A DNA stretch of 64,000 nucleotides from Poriferisodalis sp965116245 (GCA_965116245.1 OZ220497.1:806001-870000); one strand, 5' to 3'; positions 1 through 8,000 are shown, counted from the stretch's first letter. The notes: a model not told the origin generated them from the sequence alone. Numbers and translations are program-made.

Positions 1-257
1 ATATCGCGCTCTTTGCATTCCTCCACGGAGAACTTGGGCGGCGGGCGTAGATCTTCGTCTTCGGGGTCGAAAGTGAAGACGAGCTGCAAATTCCCGCCGA
101 AGTCACTGATTGGGCTGATGTCGGCAAATGTCTCAGCTAGACCGACATCAAGGAATCGACGGAACGAAGCCTTCTGGATAGATACGAGGTCCGGCAGTTC
201 CAAGACCTCGTCGAGGTTGCCGAACGAATAGCGTTCGCGACCGACACGAGACGACAA
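1..257 (-). CDS. rpoB: RNA polymerase beta subunit, N-terminal fragment (cut by window edge)
   Basis: First 85 residues of RpoB, the catalytic beta subunit of RNA polymerase. After a short polar start the protein reads YSFGNLDEVLELPDLVSIQK, the typical beta N-terminus, and continues to the window edge. The start chosen is TTG at 257, preceded at good spacing by AGGAGA. No ATG or GTG fits better. It lies downstream of rplL in the usual rplJL-rpoBC order, separated by about 360 bases. Confidence 0.93.
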   Translation of the reverse strand, partial: MSSRVGRERYSFGNLDEVLELPDLVSIQKASFRRFLDVGLAETFADISPISDFGGNLQLVFTFDPEDEDLRPPPKFSVEECKERD

Positions 258-618
258 CAGACTCTCCTAATAATTCAATTGTGCGGATTGAAGCTGGGCA
301 AGGATCTGGGCAAGATGGAACTCAGAGTTGAGCGCTGGCGGTAGCCCGCAGGGGGCCATAGATTTTGGGGGCCAAGTATTGGGGGCCTAGATTCTGGGAC
401 GCGCGCTGGCGCATGCGTCCGCAGCACACAGGGGGCCCAGAGCTGGACCTCGATGCTGGGGACTGGTGGGTGCGCGAATGAGGAGGCCACCTGTGCCACG
501 GCCTTGCTGAGGCTATCTGGCAGAACCGGATGTCGCAACCGCCCTCGGGATCTCCCCTCAAGAAACGCCCGCGCGCCCAGTCGGGCCTCTCCAGTCAGGC
601 TTGCCCAGTCGGGCTTGC
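258..618. other. rplL-rpoB intergenic region
   Basis: 361 bases without a gene. It holds three near copies of TTGGGGGCC around 350-390, a stem of GGACGC/GCGTCC at 397-420 with a 12-base loop, and short repeats of GCCCAGTCGGGCTT type next to the rplL stop. In bacteria this gap often carries an RNase III processing site or a partial attenuator between ribosomal protein and polymerase genes. The stem could serve that role, but this is inference. No promoter is recognisable. Confidence 0.4.
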
Positions 619-1011
619 TCAGGACAGCTCAACGGTTGCGCCAACGCCTTCTAGAACTTCCTTGGCCTTGTTGGCCTCTACAGCGGGGACGCCCTCAAGC
701 ACCGCCTTGGGTGCTGCTTCAACCAGGTCCTTTGCCTCCTTGAGGCCCAGGCTGGTCAGCGAGCGGACCTCCTTGATGACCTGCACCTTCTTGTCGCCAA
801 TGGCGGTCAGAGTGACGGTGACCTCATCGGCCGCCTCTTCTTCAGCTTCGCCTTCGCTATCGGCGCCGCCAGCAGCGGCCGCGACCATCATCGGCCCGAC
901 CGCAGCCGCGGTGACATCGAAACGTTCTTCAAAGGCCTTCTTTAGCTCTACCAATTCCAGCACCGTCATGTTTCCGATGGCGTCAAGAATCTCTTCGGTG
1001 GATGTGCTCAT
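619..1011 (-). CDS. rplL: 50S ribosomal protein L7/L12
   Basis: 130 residues, the usual size. The N-terminal dimerisation helices (STEEILDAIGNMTVLELVEL) are followed by an Ala/Glu-rich hinge at about 40-62 and the C-terminal factor-binding domain (KKVQVIKEVRSLTSLGLKEA) that recruits EF-G, EF-Tu and IF2 to the ribosomal stalk. ATG start at 1011. It lies 145 bases downstream of rplJ and is almost certainly co-transcribed with it, as stalk stoichiometry requires. Confidence 0.98.
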   Translation of the reverse strand: MSTSTEEILDAIGNMTVLELVELKKAFEERFDVTAAAVGPMMVAAAAGGADSEGEAEEEAADEVTVTLTAIGDKKVQVIKEVRSLTSLGLKEAKDLVEAAPKAVLEGVPAVEANKAKEVLEGVGATVELS

Positions 1012-1156
1012 GGGTTGTTCTCCCTGGTGTTGCCGGTGTTTGTTGTTGGACGGGTTGTTGGTTGGAGTGGGTTGTTGGTTGGACAGTGCTGGTCTAGTGC
1101 TGGTCTTGGGGCAGTGTCGACAGTTAGCCAGTGTCGGGCTAACTACAGGTCACAGG

Positions 1157-1735
1157 TCAGGCGGGACTGTCAGCGCTTGAGCTGTCTTCCCTTACTTCAA
1201 TGAGAGACTGAACAAGACCGCTCAGCTCACTGAGCAGGTTGTTCATCATTGAGGCCAGCGCGTTGAGCGGGGCAGCGAAGGCGCCGAGCATCTGTGCCAT
1301 CAGTTCGTCGCGTCCTGGTAGGTCGGCGAGTTGGCGCACCTGTGCGTCGCTGAGCGTCGCTCCCGCTAGGACACCTCCCTTGATGATCAGCGCATCGTGC
1401 TCCGCAGCGAAGGAACGCAGCGCTTTGGCGGCAGCCGATGGATCCTTGCCGCAAAAGGCGAGCGCTGTGGGGCCCAACAGCAACTCCAGCGTTTCGCTCG
1501 GCACAGAGTCTGACAACGCCAGCCGGACCAAGGTGTTCTTGTAGATCTTGTAGTTGCAGCTCGCGTCAAGAAGGCGGCCTCGCAGGTCGGCCAACTGCGC
1601 CACATCCAAGCCGCGATACTCAGTGAACAACACCGCCTCTGACTCGCTAAACCGCTCGCGAACCTCGTCCACCACCGCGACTTTGTCGGCCCGCGGCGCG
1701 CGCTGGTCAGTCGTTGCCGTTGTTGATGTGGCCAC
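1157..1735 (-). CDS. rplJ: 50S ribosomal protein L10
   Basis: 192 residues. L10 is the base of the ribosomal stalk, binding 23S rRNA and the L7/L12 dimers. Visible family features are KVAVVDEVRERFSESEAVLF near the N-terminus, the NYKIYKNTLVRLAL segment, and the C-terminal helix (MMNNLLSELSGLVQSLIEV) that docks L12. The start is GTG at 1735, preceded by AGGAGG with an 8-base spacer. The longer open frame upstream has no ribosome-binding site and is not L10-like. In most bacteria rplA lies directly upstream. Here a 3.8-kb interruption containing a surface protein gene separates them, so rplJL must have its own promoter in 1736-2400. Confidence 0.97.
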   Translation of the reverse strand: MATSTTATTDQRAPRADKVAVVDEVRERFSESEAVLFTEYRGLDVAQLADLRGRLLDASCNYKIYKNTLVRLALSDSVPSETLELLLGPTALAFCGKDPSAAAKALRSFAAEHDALIIKGGVLAGATLSDAQVRQLADLPGRDELMAQMLGAFAAPLNALASMMNNLLSELSGLVQSLIEVREDSSSADSPA

Positions 1736-1785
1736 GCTGGCAACCTCCTGGTTACTCTTGTTTGGGCTGCGGTAGTCGTCGGGGT

Positions 1786-1803
1786 GGGACCGCTCCCGGT
1801 CCC
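1786..1803 (-). promoter_or_regulatory. Hairpin in the rplJ mRNA leader
   Basis: Perfect 7-base-pair stem (GGGACCG / CGGTCCC) with a 4-base loop, about 50 bases upstream of the L10 start codon. L10 with L12 classically represses its own mRNA by binding the leader. The hairpin is in the right place for such control, but I did not recognise the full L10-leader kink-turn consensus. Role is inference. Confidence 0.4.
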
Positions 1804-2240
1804 GTTTGGGGCACCGGTCCGCAGACCAGACGAAGCCGCATCCCAACGCGTGCCGCGTCCAGGAGGAGCATCCGCCTCATCAGGTCCAGCCCGTGTTACC
1901 CGCCCAAGTGGTCGTCTACCCAAACTGAGCAGACGCTTGAACGAAGTTCGCACAGGCCGATTTCAGGCCAAGGCCACCGGAGTTCTACGGCGAGCAGGTT
2001 TTCAGGTGCGCAATGCTACCGGGCTGACAGCTTCAATCAACGCGTTCTCAATCAACACGACACCGGTACATTCAACACAGCATCGGCAACACAACACCGC
2101 CAACAAGACACTAGCCGCTCCAAGCCCGATGCGCGCCAGGCCCGAAGGAGCCAGGCCCAAGGGAGCAGCGCCAGCGCGGCCTCACCACCGCAGCAAAGCG
2201 TTGCGGCCTGTTCGTCCGCTAGTCGAGCGCCTCCGACAGC

Positions 2241-2274
2241 CCGGATCTCCCAGTGGGCCGGATCTCCCAGTGGG
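2241..2274. repeat. 17-bp perfect tandem duplication
   Basis: Two adjacent identical copies of CCGGATCTCCCAGTGGG in the divergent intergenic region, one of many short tandem repeats at gene boundaries in this window. Confidence 0.85.
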
Positions 2275-2340
2275 ACAGTCCACATGGCCACACAGCCGTC
2301 GGGCCGCCCGGCCACTTGGCAGGTCGTTTCGCGTACACAC

Positions 2341-2366
2341 CTTCGCGTGTATTTCGCGTGTATACT
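2341..2366 (+). promoter_or_regulatory. Candidate promoter with direct repeats upstream of the first surface-protein gene
   Basis: A good -10 hexamer TATACT lies at 2361-2366, and the motif TTCGCGTGTAT occurs twice in succession (about 2342-2352 and 2353-2363), the second copy running into the -10. No TTGACA-like -35 is visible, so an activator binding the repeat is conceivable. The same CGCGTGTATACT string forms the promoter of the second DUF222 gene at 26711-26722. Confidence 0.5.
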
Positions 2367-2375
2367 GTAGCGGTT

Positions 2376-2429
2376 ATGTCTGGCAAAACTGTCGCGTGGG
2401 TTGGCGCGGTGAGGAGTTCAGTTCTGTGA
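2376..2429 (+). CDS. Possible short leader peptide overlapping the surface-protein start
   Basis: A 17-codon frame beginning at ATG 2376, about ten bases after the TATACT -10, and ending in a TGA that overlaps the GTG start of the main gene (GTGA at 2426-2429). The last codons, from GTG 2409, encode VRSSVL-stop. The paralogous gene has the equivalent MRSSIW-stop at 28430-28450, again overlapping GTGA. Translational coupling is plausible. The conservation may instead only reflect the shared ribosome-binding site GAGGAG. Confidence 0.3.
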   Translation: MSGKTVAWVGAVRSSVL

Positions 2430-5329
2430 CTAGCGTTGATGGTGCGCGGTTTGGTGCCGTGTCTGCTTCTGTGACCGCCCCCCCCCCCCCGCGGCGTGGT
2501 TGGGGTGCTGGCGTGGCTAGGTCGCGGTTTCGTCGTTGGGGGTTGTGGGTAGCAACAGTTGCGTTGTCGGCGGCGAGCGTGGTGTTGGTTGCTGATCCGG
2601 TTTCGGCTGCGGCTCCGACGGCTGCGGCTAGTGTGTCTGTTACGGTTACTAATAACTCTGTTACCGCTACAGTGACGGAGGGTTCGGGTGGTTGTAAGGC
2701 TACGCATCACACTGTCTTTCTTTATCACGCGACTTCAAACGTTCCGGCGACTATCGGGGGTAAGCAAGTCCGGGGTAAGTCTGTGGCTGTGCAGACGCCA
2801 CGGCTGAGTCATACTTTCACTGGCTTATCCGCTGGCACGACTTATCGGATTGCTGTGTCACCGTATTCGGGTAGTTGTGATCCGAATAATGGTCCTAGGA
2901 AGATCTTTAGTCAGTTTGCTACGACAGGCGGCGCACCCCCCACTACCACTAGTAGTACTACGACGACTACTACTACCACTACCACGACGACGACTACTAC
3001 GACGACGACTGTGGTGCCTGGGGGGAAGATTACGTCGTTGGTGGTTACGACTGGTTTCAGTTCGACGGGTCGTACGGGGTTTTTTCGGTGGATTGATCCG
3101 GGTGATTCTTCGATTACGGGTTATAATTCCGCTCATGGGCAGTCGAGAAACTCGGGCGACGGAACCTGGTGGGTGCAGCATCCGGACAAGGTTCCGGAGA
3201 CGGATGCTTCTACGACTCAATTGGATGTTTCTCCACTGAACGCTGGTCAGGTGGTTTGCGGGCAAGTGAGGCCTATTAGGACTAACAGTAAGTGGTCTAA
3301 TATGGCGTGCGCGGATGTGTATAGCAGGGCTGCGAGTTTGTCGGTGTCTGGGTCAGATGATAATTTTAATCTGACGGTGGCTGAGGGGGATTCTGGGCAG
3401 ACGGATTTGGCGTTTACGGTTACGTTGTCGGAGGCGGCGCCTGCTGGTGGTTTGCGGGTGCCTGTGGCGCGGCGGTCTGATTTGGGTCATTCTGCTACGT
3501 CGAGTAGTGGGTGTGATCCTGTTTCGCCTGGTAGTGCGGATTTTTGTGGTTTGGGGGATTTGCCTGCTGCTGGTGTGTTGGTGGCTGCGGGTGAGACGAC
3601 GGCTACGTTCACGTTGAGTATCGTTGGTGATACTCGTGATGAGCCGAATGAGACGTTTTTTGTTTATGTTACGGATGCTATTAGCGCTGGTTGGGGTGGG
3701 GGTCCGATTATTAAGGTAACGATCACGGACGATGACGAACCGGCAGCGACTACGACTACTGCTGCTGCGGTTACTACTACGACTTTGGCTGCGTCTAAGC
3801 CTGCGAAGCCTATCGGGTTTACTGCGACTAGGTTGACGTCGGGGTCGGTTAGGTTGTCGTGGTCTGATCTTGGTGATGATACGATTACGAGTTTTGAGTA
3901 TCGTCAACGGAAGCAGGTTGGGGGCAAATGGGGTGGTTTTAGTGATTGGGCTTCTATTGACGATTCAGATTCGAGCACGGTGTCTGCTGATATTGATGGG
4001 TTAGCTGCTAATACTGAGTATCGGTTCCAGATTCGGGCGCGTAACAACAGAGGCGCTGGTGATCCGTCAAAGGTTGTGTCTGTTTCTACTAGTCCTCCTA
4101 CTACTACTACTGTTGCGACGACTACGACTACTGCGCCGGTGGGCCGTCCGGGTCAGCCGCAGGGGTTGAGCGTGAACGCTGGTGCTGGTAGCGCTTTTTT
4201 GTCGTGGCAGGCTCTGGGTGATAGTACTGTTACTAGTTGGCAGTATGCGTACGGCAAAGCGGAGGTCGGTACGACAACTGCTCGGTGGACGAATTGGATT
4301 ACGGTTCCGGGTTCGGACGCGTCTACTACTAGTTACACGATTACTGGCTTGACTGAGAACAATATTTGTGTGCGGATTCGGGCTCTGAACAGTAACGGCG
4401 CGAGTCAGGCATCTGCGGTTGCGTGTAATAGTGTTGAAGCGAAGGTAGCTTCGTTGTCGACTCCGCGTTTGAGTGTAATGGAGGGCGATACTGGACGGGT
4501 TGCTATCGCGTTCACGGTGACACTAACCGAGAACGCGCCGGCTGGTGGGCTAACCGTTCCGGTTGCTTCTAGGACCGATTTGGGTGCTACAGCGACTTCG
4601 AGTGATGACTGTGTCACGCTGAGTCCCGCCAGCGCCGATTTTTGTGAGAATAACGTGTCTAGCGTGACAGTCGCGGCTGGAAGCAAAACAGCAGCGTTTG
4701 TGTGGCGCATCATCGGTGACGACCGCGTCGAAGGCAACGAAACGTTCCACATACACATCGAAGAACAAAAAACCGGTACTACTACCTTGAAAAGTCAAGG
4801 ATGGGGCGCCGGTCCGGTACTCACAATCAAAATCATCGACGACGACCGCGCAACCAACAGCGTTGGATCCGGCGGCAGCGGCGGCAGTGGTGGTGGTTCC
4901 GGGACGGTTACGACACAACCCACAACCACCACAGCCACTACAACTGCTACTACTCTTTCTGCTGCGCCAGCATCAACAGGGCTGCGGCTCTCTATTCGAG
5001 TGGACCCTGCTACCGGCAAAATCAATTTGACGTGGCCAAACCCAGACAACGACACAATCGTCAGATACGAATACCGTCAACGCAACTCCACCAGCGACAA
5101 CTGGACAACATGGATCCCCATACCCAACTCAAACGCCGCCACAACCAAACACACACTCACCGGCACAACCAACAACCAAATATGCATCCAACTACAAGCA
5201 GTAACCTCCAACGGCAACACCATCGGCACCACCGAATACTGCCTCAACCTCAAAACCGGCACACTAACAGCCCGCAACGGAGAACGCGTAGCCCTAGCAC
5301 TCCTAAGACTACTCCTAAAACTAATGTAA
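2426..5329 (+). CDS. Secreted multi-domain FN3/Calx-beta surface protein, phase ON
   Basis: 967 residues from GTG 2426 (GAGGAG eight bases upstream; GTG 2396 is an in-frame alternative). A long n-region with a PPPP run encoded by 13 C is followed by a signal peptide (RSRFRRWGLWVATVALS, cleavage likely after VSA near residue 61). Then come an FN3-like domain, a pure Thr linker (about 170-196), FN3 (to 301), Calx-beta (302-437, ending ITDDDEP), two FN3 domains, a second Calx-beta (673-808, IIDDDR), a Gly/Thr linker and a last FN3. The protein ends in the basic amphipathic tail ERVALALLRLLLKLM. FN3 and Calx-beta repeats suggest an extracellular adhesive or matrix protein binding calcium; function is inferred from architecture only. 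Codons are rich in G and T up to about 4680 and then in A and C, suggesting mosaic origin. It sits on the opposite strand inside the ribosomal protein block. Confidence 0.88.
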   Translation: MTSVDGARFGAVSASVTAPPPPRRGWGAGVARSRFRRWGLWVATVALSAASVVLVADPVSAAAPTAAASVSVTVTNNSVTATVTEGSGGCKATHHTVFLYHATSNVPATIGGKQVRGKSVAVQTPRLSHTFTGLSAGTTYRIAVSPYSGSCDPNNGPRKIFSQFATTGGAPPTTTSSTTTTTTTTTTTTTTTTTTVVPGGKITSLVVTTGFSSTGRTGFFRWIDPGDSSITGYNSAHGQSRNSGDGTWWVQHPDKVPETDASTTQLDVSPLNAGQVVCGQVRPIRTNSKWSNMACADVYSRAASLSVSGSDDNFNLTVAEGDSGQTDLAFTVTLSEAAPAGGLRVPVARRSDLGHSATSSSGCDPVSPGSADFCGLGDLPAAGVLVAAGETTATFTLSIVGDTRDEPNETFFVYVTDAISAGWGGGPIIKVTITDDDEPAATTTTAAAVTTTTLAASKPAKPIGFTATRLTSGSVRLSWSDLGDDTITSFEYRQRKQVGGKWGGFSDWASIDDSDSSTVSADIDGLAANTEYRFQIRARNNRGAGDPSKVVSVSTSPPTTTTVATTTTTAPVGRPGQPQGLSVNAGAGSAFLSWQALGDSTVTSWQYAYGKAEVGTTTARWTNWITVPGSDASTTSYTITGLTENNICVRIRALNSNGASQASAVACNSVEAKVASLSTPRLSVMEGDTGRVAIAFTVTLTENAPAGGLTVPVASRTDLGATATSSDDCVTLSPASADFCENNVSSVTVAAGSKTAAFVWRIIGDDRVEGNETFHIHIEEQKTGTTTLKSQGWGAGPVLTIKIIDDDRATNSVGSGGSGGSGGGSGTVTTQPTTTTATTTATTLSAAPASTGLRLSIRVDPATGKINLTWPNPDNDTIVRYEYRQRNSTSDNWTTWIPIPNSNAATTKHTLTGTTNNQICIQLQAVTSNGNTIGTTEYCLNLKTGTLTARNGERVALALLRLLLKLM
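2478..2490 (+). repeat. Poly-C tract (13 C), putative phase-variation switch
   Basis: Run of 13 C inside the coding sequence, after about 17 codons and before the signal peptide. At this length the GTG start is in frame with the rest of the protein. Gain or loss of one C would truncate it. The homologous position of the paralog carries 22 C. Confidence 0.85.
2937..3012 (+). repeat. (ACN)n threonine-linker microsatellite
   Basis: About 25 consecutive ACN codons with few interruptions, encoding a poly-Thr linker between two FN3 domains. In-frame length change is possible without loss of reading frame. Confidence 0.85.
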
Positions 5330-5402
5330 CAACCCCAACCACCACACCAGACAAAACGCACATCACACAAGATGCATCGGCACAATACTTCCGAGTTCTC
5401 GA

Positions 5403-5495
5403 CTGCCAAGCTCTGGCAGCAAGTGCCCGGTGAACGTACCACGGGAAGGTCTCACCTTTGCTGTGCCCACACCCTCGGGGCGCACGCCCTCGAGG
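5403..5495. terminator. Candidate bidirectional terminator between convergent genes
   Basis: Between the surface-protein stop (5329) and the rplA stop (5508). Stem CTGCCA/TGGCAG with a 5-base loop at 5403-5419, and an imperfect GC-rich stem CCTCGGGGCG/CGCCCTCGAGG at about 5473-5495. Neither is followed by a clear U tract, so assignment rests on position. Confidence 0.35.
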
Positions 5496-5507
5496 TTGAT
5501 CGCAGTG

Positions 5508-6194
5508 CTAGTTGTAGATCGCGGGGTTGATGTGTATTCCTGGGCCCATGGTTGAGGACATCACCATCTTGCGGACGTAACGCCCCTTGGCACTCGCTGG
5601 CTTTGCCCGCGCCAGCTCATCCATCACTGCGCCAAGGTTCGCGCTCAGATCCGCAGAGGTGAAGCTCACCTTGCCAATCGCCAAATGCACATTGCCGTAC
5701 CGATCTGTGCGGTACTCAACTTTGCCACCCTTGAACTCAGCTACTGCCTTGCCCACGTCGGGTGTCACGGTGCCCGATTTGGGGTTCGGCATAAGGCCAC
5801 GGGGACCGAGGACGCGACCCAAGCGGCCAACCACACCCATCATGTCTGGTGTCGCGATGGCCACATCAAAGTCGGTAAATCCAGCCTCGACCCGCTCGGC
5901 CAAGTCATCGCTACCCACCACATCGGCGCCAGCCTCGGTTGCCTCAGCCGCAGCGTCGCCCTGCGCGAACACCGCAACACGCACATCGCCACCGGTGCCC
6001 GAAGGCAAAGCGACGGTCCCGCGCACCATCTGGTCGGCTTTGCGCGGATCCACACCGAGGCGGACCGACAAGTCCACGGACTCGTCAAACTTCGCTGTCG
6101 CCAGTGTTCGCACAATGTCGATCGCTTGGTCGGGTTCGTGCATTAGCTGCCGGTCATAGCGGCGAGTCGCCTCCACGTATTTCTTCCCTGACAT
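5508..6194 (-). CDS. rplA: 50S ribosomal protein L1
   Basis: 228 residues, normal length. L1 forms the mobile stalk at the ribosomal E site and typically represses the L11-L1 mRNA. The family signature is visible: LGRVLGPRGLMPNPKSGTVT, then AVAEFKGGKVEYRTDRYGN. ATG start at 6194, 75 bases after rplK. It is the last gene of the rplK-rplA pair here, because a convergent surface-protein gene follows instead of rplJ. Confidence 0.98.
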   Translation of the reverse strand: MSGKKYVEATRRYDRQLMHEPDQAIDIVRTLATAKFDESVDLSVRLGVDPRKADQMVRGTVALPSGTGGDVRVAVFAQGDAAAEATEAGADVVGSDDLAERVEAGFTDFDVAIATPDMMGVVGRLGRVLGPRGLMPNPKSGTVTPDVGKAVAEFKGGKVEYRTDRYGNVHLAIGKVSFTSADLSANLGAVMDELARAKPASAKGRYVRKMVMSSTMGPGIHINPAIYN

Positions 6195-6269
6195 CTTCGA
6201 TTCTCCTGCGCTGTGCTGTGTCGTGCTGCGCTGTTGCTGGGCTGGCTTGCAGTGGCTTGTCGTGCCGGT

Positions 6270-6722
6270 TCAGCCAGCGACTTCAATGCCCATCGAACGG
6301 GCGGTGCCGATGACCTGCTGCACCGCGCTTTCGTGATCACGTGCGTTGAGGTCGGGCATCTTGGTGGTGGCAATCTCGGCCGCTTGCGCCCGCGTGATTT
6401 GTGCCACTGTCTCACGGCCCGGAAGATTGGCCGCCTTCTCCAACCCCGCCGCTTGCCGCAACAACACCGACGTCGGTGGAGTCTTTGTTATGAAACTGAA
6501 CGATCGGTCTTCAAAGATCGTGATTTCTACCGGCACTATCGTGCCACGCTGGCTTTCCGTCTTGGCGTTGTAGTCCCTACAAAAGTCCATGATTGCCACG
6601 CCGTGCGGGCCCAGCGCTGTTCCCACCGGCGGCGCAGGCGATGCCTGCCCTGCCGGTATTTGGATTTTCACAACCGCGCTGACTCGCTTGCGGCCAGTCG
6701 GCCTTGTTGGGCTGCTTGCCAT
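6270..6722 (-). CDS. rplK: 50S ribosomal protein L11
   Basis: 150 residues. It binds the GTPase-associated region of 23S rRNA, the target of thiostrepton. N-terminal domain with KIQIPAGQASPAPPVGTALG and GVAIMDFCRDYNAKT; C-terminal RNA-binding domain with TKTPPTSVLLRQAAGLEK and the terminal GTARSMGIEV motif. A few residues longer than the typical 141-144, owing to an N-terminal extension. It follows nusG by 44 bases. Confidence 0.98.
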   Translation of the reverse strand: MASSPTRPTGRKRVSAVVKIQIPAGQASPAPPVGTALGPHGVAIMDFCRDYNAKTESQRGTIVPVEITIFEDRSFSFITKTPPTSVLLRQAAGLEKAANLPGRETVAQITRAQAAEIATTKMPDLNARDHESAVQQVIGTARSMGIEVAG

Positions 6723-6766
6723 GAGGCGCTCCTTGACTGCTTACTTTTTTGGCTTTGTGCTAGGGC

Positions 6767-7522
6767 TCAGACTTTGGCGACTTGCACAAAATCGAGCTCA
6801 ACTGGCGTCTCACGGCCAAAGATGTTCACCAACACCTTCACCTTCAACTGCTCTTCGTTGATCTCAATTACCTGGCCCTGGAAGTCGGCGAACGGGCCCT
6901 CCTTGATGCGCACGTTCTCGCTGATTTCGAAGATCATTGACGGCTTGGTGCGGCGCGGTGTGTCTGATCCGTCGTCGGGCTCGGCCAGGAACGCGTCTAC
7001 CTCTTTGCGACGCAGCGGCGACGGCTTGCCGCCTGGCCCCGCGTAGCCGGTGATACCCGGCGTGCTGCGAATCATGTGGTGGGCCTCATCAGTGGGATGG
7101 CAGCGGATCAGCAGGTAGCCCGGAAAGACCTTCTTCTTGGCGATGACCTTACGGCCGCCTTTGAACTCAATGACTTCTTCCATAGGAATAGCGACTTCAA
7201 GGATCTGCTCCTCCAAGTCAAACGTGCCAATCCTGGCTTCAAGATTCTGCTTGACTTTCTTTTCGTAGCCCGACTGCGTATGCACAACGAACCAGCGACC
7301 TGGTCTGTCGAAAGGTGAGACTCGCTTAGCCTCAGGTTCCTCGGCGGCGAGCAGCTCTTCTTCTGTGAGCACATCAAAGACCTCAGCCTCGGCGGGGTCT
7401 GGGTCGGGCGGCTCGGGATCAGCACCCATCAGGGTGGTCGCTGATTGCGCACCCAGGAGTCGACGGGCTGTCGTCATCGGATCGGTTTCGGGTTCGGCAG
7501 TGGTGTGGGTCAGATCACTCAT
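6767..7522 (-). CDS. nusG: Transcription termination/antitermination factor NusG
   Basis: 251 residues from ATG 7522; an in-frame TTG at 7546 would add eight residues, and neither start has a strong ribosome-binding site. An acidic, poorly conserved N-terminal extension of about 75 residues, common in Actinobacteria, precedes the NGN domain (RWFVVHTQSGYEKKVKQNLE) and the C-terminal KOW domain (NVRIKEGPFADFQGQVIEIN). NusG binds RNA polymerase and links it to Rho and ribosomal S10. Order secE-nusG-rplK-rplA is standard. Confidence 0.96.
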   Translation of the reverse strand: MSDLTHTTAEPETDPMTTARRLLGAQSATTLMGADPEPPDPDPAEAEVFDVLTEEELLAAEEPEAKRVSPFDRPGRWFVVHTQSGYEKKVKQNLEARIGTFDLEEQILEVAIPMEEVIEFKGGRKVIAKKKVFPGYLLIRCHPTDEAHHMIRSTPGITGYAGPGGKPSPLRRKEVDAFLAEPDDGSDTPRRTKPSMIFEISENVRIKEGPFADFQGQVIEINEEQLKVKVLVNIFGRETPVELDFVQVAKV

Positions 7523-7584
7523 GTTCGTCAGTTCAGGTGCTTGCAATGCAGATTGATGCTGGTCAATTCTTGCTGAAGTTCACG

Positions 7585-7893
7585 TCAGTTCACGTCAAAC
7601 AGGCGCAGGACACCTTCGCCCAGTATCCAGTCGAATCCGGCGATCATCGCGGTCAAGATCACGATGGTGATGAACACGACGATTGAATAGTTGACGATCT
7701 CAGCGCGGGTGGGCCAGATCACCTTCTTCAGCTCGGAGCGGACTTCTCCCACGAACTGAGTCGGCCCGGACCGCTCAGTGGTGGGCGAAGCTGATGCTGC
7801 TTGGCGCCGGTCGCGATTGCTTGCTGGCGCGCCATCAGCCCCCATCTCGCCCTGACGTTGCAGGTGACGGCGGGTCCGTCGATTCATGGCCAT
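7585..7893 (-). CDS. secE: Preprotein translocase subunit SecE
   Basis: 102 residues. A basic, disordered N-terminal half is followed by the conserved amphipathic segment FVGEVRSELKKVIWPTRAEI and a single transmembrane helix (YSIVVFITIVILTAMIAGF). SecE clamps SecY in the Sec translocon. ATG at 7893, with a second in-frame ATG two codons on. It lies between tRNA-Trp and nusG, the common bacterial arrangement. Confidence 0.96.
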   Translation of the reverse strand: MAMNRRTRRHLQRQGEMGADGAPASNRDRRQAASASPTTERSGPTQFVGEVRSELKKVIWPTRAEIVNYSIVVFITIVILTAMIAGFDWILGEGVLRLFDVN

Positions 7894-8000
7894 CGGGGAT
7901 GTCTCCGACTCGAGATTTCAGAAGTGCGGGTGATTTCGTGGGCTGGATGTAGCTGGGGGCATCGTCTATCTGGCCGGTTGGGTCCTAACCGGCGGAAGTG

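Larger units (their letters stand above)
1736..2425. other. Divergent intergenic region between rplJ and the surface-protein gene
   Basis: 690 bases without a recognised gene. It should carry the rplJL promoter (minus strand) and the promoter of the FN3/Calx-beta gene (plus strand). It contains the rplJ leader hairpin at 1786-1803, a perfect 17-base tandem duplication (CCGGATCTCCCAGTGGG) at 2241-2274, Ala/Arg-type low-complexity sequence around 2120-2200, and the plus-strand promoter candidate at 2341-2366. The plus-strand reading frame of the surface gene is open through this region, but it has no plausible start or family resemblance there. Confidence 0.5.

Noticed and set aside
1784..2425. 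N-terminal extension of the first surface protein
   Set aside because: The frame is open, but it lies upstream of the promoter and the GAGGAG-GTG start, has low-complexity content, and would place the signal peptide 270 residues into the protein.
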